64,000 bases of DNA, from positions 186,001 to 250,000 of the forward strand of contig NZ_JAPEOX010000001.1 in NCBI RefSeq assembly GCF_026340675.1. The letters are read 5' to 3'. A program made the position numbers and the translations under genes. Below the pieces are notes generated by a model that saw nothing but the letters and a program-made list of their open reading frames with translations, made no database searches and was not told where the DNA came from. Position 1 is the stretch's first letter, and each line of letters starts with the position of its first letter. This document shows positions 60,784 to 64,000 of this stretch, piece after piece. Source of the stretch: Streptomyces sp. NBC_01264 (lineage in GTDB: Bacteria; Actinomycetota; Actinomycetes; Streptomycetales; Streptomycetaceae).

Positions 60784-61779
60784 GTGACCTGAGTCTGAGG
60801 TTTGTCGTTGGTTTGGGTATGAGTCGTCCTGGTCCGAAGATTCCGCCGTTGTCGGTCACTGATGCCTAGCGTGCTGTCCTGGAGGGCTGGTTGCGTCGTC
60901 GCTCGACGGCCCAGGCTTTGGCTCAGCGGTCGCGGATCGTGCTGGAGTGCGCGTTGGGGCACTCCGTGATGGAGGTGTCGCGGCGGCTTGGGATCGCGCC
61001 GGGCACGGTCCGCACCTGGCGGCGACGGTTCATCGAGCACGGCCTGGACGGGCTGGGCGACGAGCCGCGGCCGGGTGCCCCGCGGAAGATCACCGATGCC
61101 GATGTCGAGCAGGTGATCGTCAAGACGCTGGAGGAGACACCGAAGAACGCGACGCACTGGTCGACCAGGTCGATGGCCGCGGCGACGGGCATGTCGCAGT
61201 CGACGGTCTCCAGGATCTGGCGTGCGTTCGCGCTGGCACCGCACCGGTCACAGACGTTCAAACTGTCGACGGACCCGCTGTTCATCGACAAGGTCCGTGA
61301 CGTTGTCGGCCTCTATCTGGACCCGCCGGAGAAGGCTCTGGTCCTCTGTGTGGACGAGAAGTCGCAGATCCAGGCCCTGGACCAGTCCCAGCCAGTGCTC
61401 CCGATGATGCCCGGTGTTCCAGAGCGCCGGAGTCACGACTACATCCCGGCCGGCACCACCACCCTCTTCGCGGCCCTCGAAGTCGCGACCGACAAGGTCA
61501 TCGGACCTCTCCACCGCCGCCACCGGGCGGCCGAGTTCAAGAAGTTCCTGACCCACGAGTGCGTCGTGGCTGAACCTGGTGGGGCGGTGGTTCGCCGAGC
61601 TCGCCCAGAAGAAGCTCAAGCGCGGAGTCCGCCGCTCCGTCCAGGCCCTCGAACGCGACATCCGATCATGGCTCGCTGACTGGAATGACCAGCCCAAGCC
61701 CTTCGTCTGGACGAAGACCTCCGACGAATTCCTCGACAAGGTCGCCGCCTACTGCCACCGAACCTCTGACTCAGGTCAC
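60784..61779 (+). mobile_element. IS630-family element, copy 2, internally deleted
   Basis: Ends GTGACCTGAGTC-GAGG are inverted at 60784 and 61779 with TA at 60782-60783 and 61780-61781. The element is about 170 bp shorter than copy 1 because of an internal deletion. Confidence 0.9.
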
Positions 61780-61782
61780 TAG
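60891..61782 (+). pseudogene. IS630-family transposase with internal deletion
   Basis: The first part has IVLECALGHSVMEVSRRLGI, WSTRSMAAATGMSQSTVSRI and VLCVDEKSQIQALDQSQPVL with the first catalytic aspartate. After AAEFKKFLT about 60 residues, including the second aspartate (VxDN.STH), are missing, and the frame changes; the last part reads SASWLNLVGRWFAELAQKKL and WTKTSDEFLDKVAAYCHRTS. It cannot be active. Confidence 0.9.
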
Positions 61783-62079
61783 GCGTCGGCATCGTGGCTG
61801 GTCACAGAGCTCCCGTGAACGCCCCCCCCCTCCCGACAATGCCGTAAAAAGTGGGTGTGATTTGCGATAGTTTACGACCTTTTGCGCGCCCATATCGGTG
61901 CAGCTCGATGCGATCGAGGTGCTCTGAGTGATCGGGTAGCGCGGCATCAACATCCCTGCATCGAAGGGGAACTTGGCGGCTGTCGAGGCGCTGACCAGCA
62001 GAAACGCTGACACCTAGAGACACGCCATCTCGCTGTGACTTGCGCATAGGCCCTGGTCAACCTGCATTTGTGACTCTAG
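61782..62079. other. No supported gene
   Basis: This 298-bp stretch includes a C9 tract (about 61823) and an A/T-richer block (61848-61880). I see no gene; a promoter for the next gene may lie here. Confidence 0.4.
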
Positions 62080-62886
62080 GTGACGAGACTTCTGCGGAAC
62101 CCGGGTACGGGTCCTGTCACCGGACCGTGTGCGGGAGGCGCTGCTGCGCCGCACTCGAGACCCGCCAGTTGGGGCGAGACCTTGGAGATCCTCCTCGCCG
62201 GCGGCGCCAAGGAAGCGGTGAAGCTGCTCAAGGTGTGGGGCCGCGACGATAGTGGATTCCCCGAATACGGCAGGGAACCGCTGCAGCGTCTGGCCCGGAT
62301 CGCCACGTCCAAGCAGTGCCGGAGCGACGTCAAGGAGGTGTGGAACAAGTTCGACCGGCAAATGAACGAGACGCGTACGCCGAACCGGAAGCGCAAGGAG
62401 CCTCCGGTCCCGCCCCGTGTCACGCAGGACAAGGGGCCTTACAAACGCCCGCTGCGCCGCCCTGACCCCTTCGGCCAGCCGAAGAAGTTCGATACACGCT
62501 CCCCGGAGGAGGGCGCCTTTCTGCTCGACACGATCCGCACGAGGCACCACCTGAGCGGGGGGCTCGCTGCGGCGCCGATGCCGACGTGGGTCGAATGCCT
62601 AGAATTCCTCAAGGCGGCCTATCCCTCCCACGCGGTCCCGGCCTACCTGGCGCCCTCCGTCCAGCAGCAGGCCTTGGGCGCTCCGGCAGCCTGGCAGGTG
62701 ACGCTGGACGTCGACTGGGACCAGTTCCGGATCGAGCAGGAAGGACGGTTCGACCCCGCTCTCCTCGGGTACGTGGCCGTGCTCGTGCACAGGGAAGGCA
62801 GCGAAGCGAAGTCGACTCCGTGCCTGCTCAAGGTCACGTGGAACGATGGGAGCGGTTACACGCCCTACCTCGAAATGCCGCAGTGA
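62080..62886 (+). CDS. Hypothetical protein, 268 residues
   Basis: The GTG at 62080 is the first start but has no good ribosome site, so the N-terminus is uncertain. The product includes WGETLEILLAGGAKEAVKLL, a basic centre (NETRTPNRKRKEPPVPPRVT), WVECLEFLKAAYPSHAVPAY and a beta-rich C-terminus (WQVTLDVDWDQFRIEQEGRF, YVAVLVHREGSEAKSTPCLL). No signal peptide or membrane segment. I do not recognise a family. Confidence 0.6.
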   Translation: MTRLLRNPGTGPVTGPCAGGAAAPHSRPASWGETLEILLAGGAKEAVKLLKVWGRDDSGFPEYGREPLQRLARIATSKQCRSDVKEVWNKFDRQMNETRTPNRKRKEPPVPPRVTQDKGPYKRPLRRPDPFGQPKKFDTRSPEEGAFLLDTIRTRHHLSGGLAAAPMPTWVECLEFLKAAYPSHAVPAYLAPSVQQQALGAPAAWQVTLDVDWDQFRIEQEGRFDPALLGYVAVLVHREGSEAKSTPCLLKVTWNDGSGYTPYLEMPQ

Positions 62887-63182
62887 CCCTGGGTAGCAGC
62901 TGCAGCGGTGAGGATCTGTGCCGGTGCGCTCACCGGCACTTCGGCCGGTACGCAGGCTCAGGCGACGGCCTCAATCGTCCCGTACACAGCTCGCGGTCAA
63001 TCAAGCGGCCTGGTCGAGTCCGGCGGCGGTCAGGTTCTGCTCCCGCAGCGGGGTGAAGTCGACGTCGAGTTTCAGGTCGCACTCAGGTTGAACTCGTAGT
63101 CGCCTGGAGGGTGTTCGTTTCTTGATCCCTGCGGTACGCCGTGGTGATGAGGTATGCGCAGGTGGGTGGGTACACGCCCAGG
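62887..63182. other. No supported gene
   Basis: About 296 bp between the hypothetical gene and an IS6-type end hold no frame with a domain or ribosome site. Confidence 0.45.
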
Positions 63183-63374
63183 GGCCCTGTCACGTTGTCG
63201 GGGCAGGGTGAGATGATCTTCGGATTGCCTGTTCGGTAAGGGGCCTGATCCGTTTCGTCCAGCACGCCGTCGTATGCGAATCACCGCTACCCGGCCGAGA
63301 TCATTTCGCACTGTGTGTGGCTGTACTTTCGCTTCCCGCTCTCCTTCTGTGAGGTGGAGGAGATGATGCTTGTC
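63183..63374 (+). mobile_element. IS6-type element, 5' fragment
   Basis: The left end GGCCCTGTCACGTTGTCGG (63183-63201) is followed by transposase start sequence SYANHRYPAEIISHCVWLYF and RFPLSFCEVEEMML. Homology ends near 63374, so only about 190 bp remain. Confidence 0.85.
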
Positions 63375-63454
63375 AATGCTCCCGCAGAATTGGTTCTGAC
63401 CCACTTTCAGTGCAGAGCCACGGAGCGTCACCAGAACCGCGATCATGAACGATC

Positions 63455-63616
63455 GTGGCTGACGAACTCCTCCAAGACCTCTGGTTCCACCAGGCCGCCG
63501 ACGTCGCGGTCGAGGCCCTCACCGTCCACACCACCCCGCCCGCCGGCCCCTGCGCCGCAGCGCCCCGCAGGCCGGCCCGGCCACGTGAGCATGACCCGCA
63601 TGCCGCCGGCCCCTGA
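63455..63616 (+). CDS. Small hypothetical protein, uncertain
   Basis: A GTG opens a 53-residue frame (ADELLQDLWFHQAADVAVEA, TPPAGPCAAAPRRPARPREH). The first half has a natural look, the second is low-complexity. No family. Confidence 0.3.
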   Translation: MADELLQDLWFHQAADVAVEALTVHTTPPAGPCAAAPRRPARPREHDPHAAGP

Positions 63617-63707
63617 CCAGTACCGCTCGACCACCCGGACCTCCCCCAGCACCGCCACCGGGCCCGCCCGGCAAAAGGGCGCAGCGCACCGCTGAGACAA
63701 TAGCGGG

Positions 63708-64000
63708 ATGATCAGCAATGAGATCCGGTTCGACTGCAATCCCCGAGGCGACGGCGGCCCGCTCGTGGTGGTCCCTCACATCGACGGAGCACCACTCACC
63801 GGGCTGATCGACGGATTCGAGATCTCGGCCAAAATGGAACCTGCAGGTGATGCCTACGGCGGTCTGATCCCGGCGTTCTTCCGGTTCGGACCGATGCAGG
63901 ACCACTTCCTCGGACGGTCCACCAGCGCCATGGGGCCCAAGACACCCGTCCTCGGTTGCGAATGCGGCGAGTGGGGATGCTGGCCGCTCATGGCCCGCAT
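63708..64000 (+). CDS. Conserved hypothetical protein, N-terminal part (runs off right edge)
   Basis: ATG at 63708 follows AGCGGG. The 97 visible codons read MISNEIRFDCNPRGDGGPLV, VPHIDGAPLTGLIDGFEISA and GPKTPVLGCECGEWGCWPLM. The CxCGxxGCWPL motif is found in many Streptomyces proteins of unknown function. The gene is open to the end of the window with no stop. Confidence 0.75.
   Translation, partial: MISNEIRFDCNPRGDGGPLVVVPHIDGAPLTGLIDGFEISAKMEPAGDAYGGLIPAFFRFGPMQDHFLGRSTSAMGPKTPVLGCECGEWGCWPLMAR

Noticed and set aside
1..64000. tRNA, rRNA or CRISPR loci
   Set aside because: Reading both strands I saw no cloverleaf arms, rRNA signatures or spaced repeats; a covariance-model search would be decisive.

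Overview
The window is high-GC actinobacterial DNA, almost certainly from Streptomyces or a close relative. The reasons are GC-rich codon use, GTG and TTG starts, large NRPS genes, RsbW/RsbV/RsbU-type regulators, a LAXTG sortase substrate and a gene for a telomere terminal protein (Tpg). The high density of insertion sequences and broken genes suggests a chromosome arm or a linear plasmid.

Region 1 (1-18,237, all minus strand) is one part of a nonribosomal peptide cluster. Read in transcription order it holds a two-module NRPS ending in a thioesterase (10,828-18,237), an argininosuccinate-lyase-like enzyme (9,059-10,699), a PduX-like GHMP kinase (8,119-9,093), a PLP-enzyme/ATP-grasp fusion (5,849-8,116), an MbtH-like protein (5,550-5,774), a free-standing PCP-epimerization protein (3,755-5,557), a C-A-PCP module (558-3,758) and the start of another NRPS (1-538). 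The three middle enzymes look like a route from threonine through O-phosphothreonine to 2,3-diaminobutyrate, or a similar diamino acid, for the peptide. Almost all junctions overlap or are tightly spaced, so this is probably one operon. The cluster runs off the left edge.

Region 2 (18,238-40,700) is accessory DNA. It is rich in partner-switching regulators: an MEDS-ATPase, one intact and two broken HATPase anti-sigma-like genes, three STAS genes and one GAF-PP2C phosphatase. It also has stress-type small genes (PRC-barrel, hydrophobic peptide, HSP18-regulator-like), a broken secreted HNH nuclease, remnants of RHS, YidB and thiolase genes, and IS elements of the IS5, IS3 and IS30 families. The two closest STAS copies come from a duplication of about 377 bp, 12.1 kb apart.

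Region 3 (40,700-64,000) is an IS graveyard (IS256, IS6, IS701-like, IS630, IS5, ISAs1) carrying several cargo genes: a roughly 1,070-residue LAXTG surface protein of visibly lower GC, a roadblock protein, an ArsR regulator with a palindromic operator, tpg, and a low-GC secreted ETX/MTX2-type beta-pore-forming toxin. Between 57,334 and 61,779 five IS events can be ordered from nested target duplications.

Many open frames are broken by single-base changes, several in homopolymers. Natural decay and read or assembly errors cannot be separated from this sequence alone.
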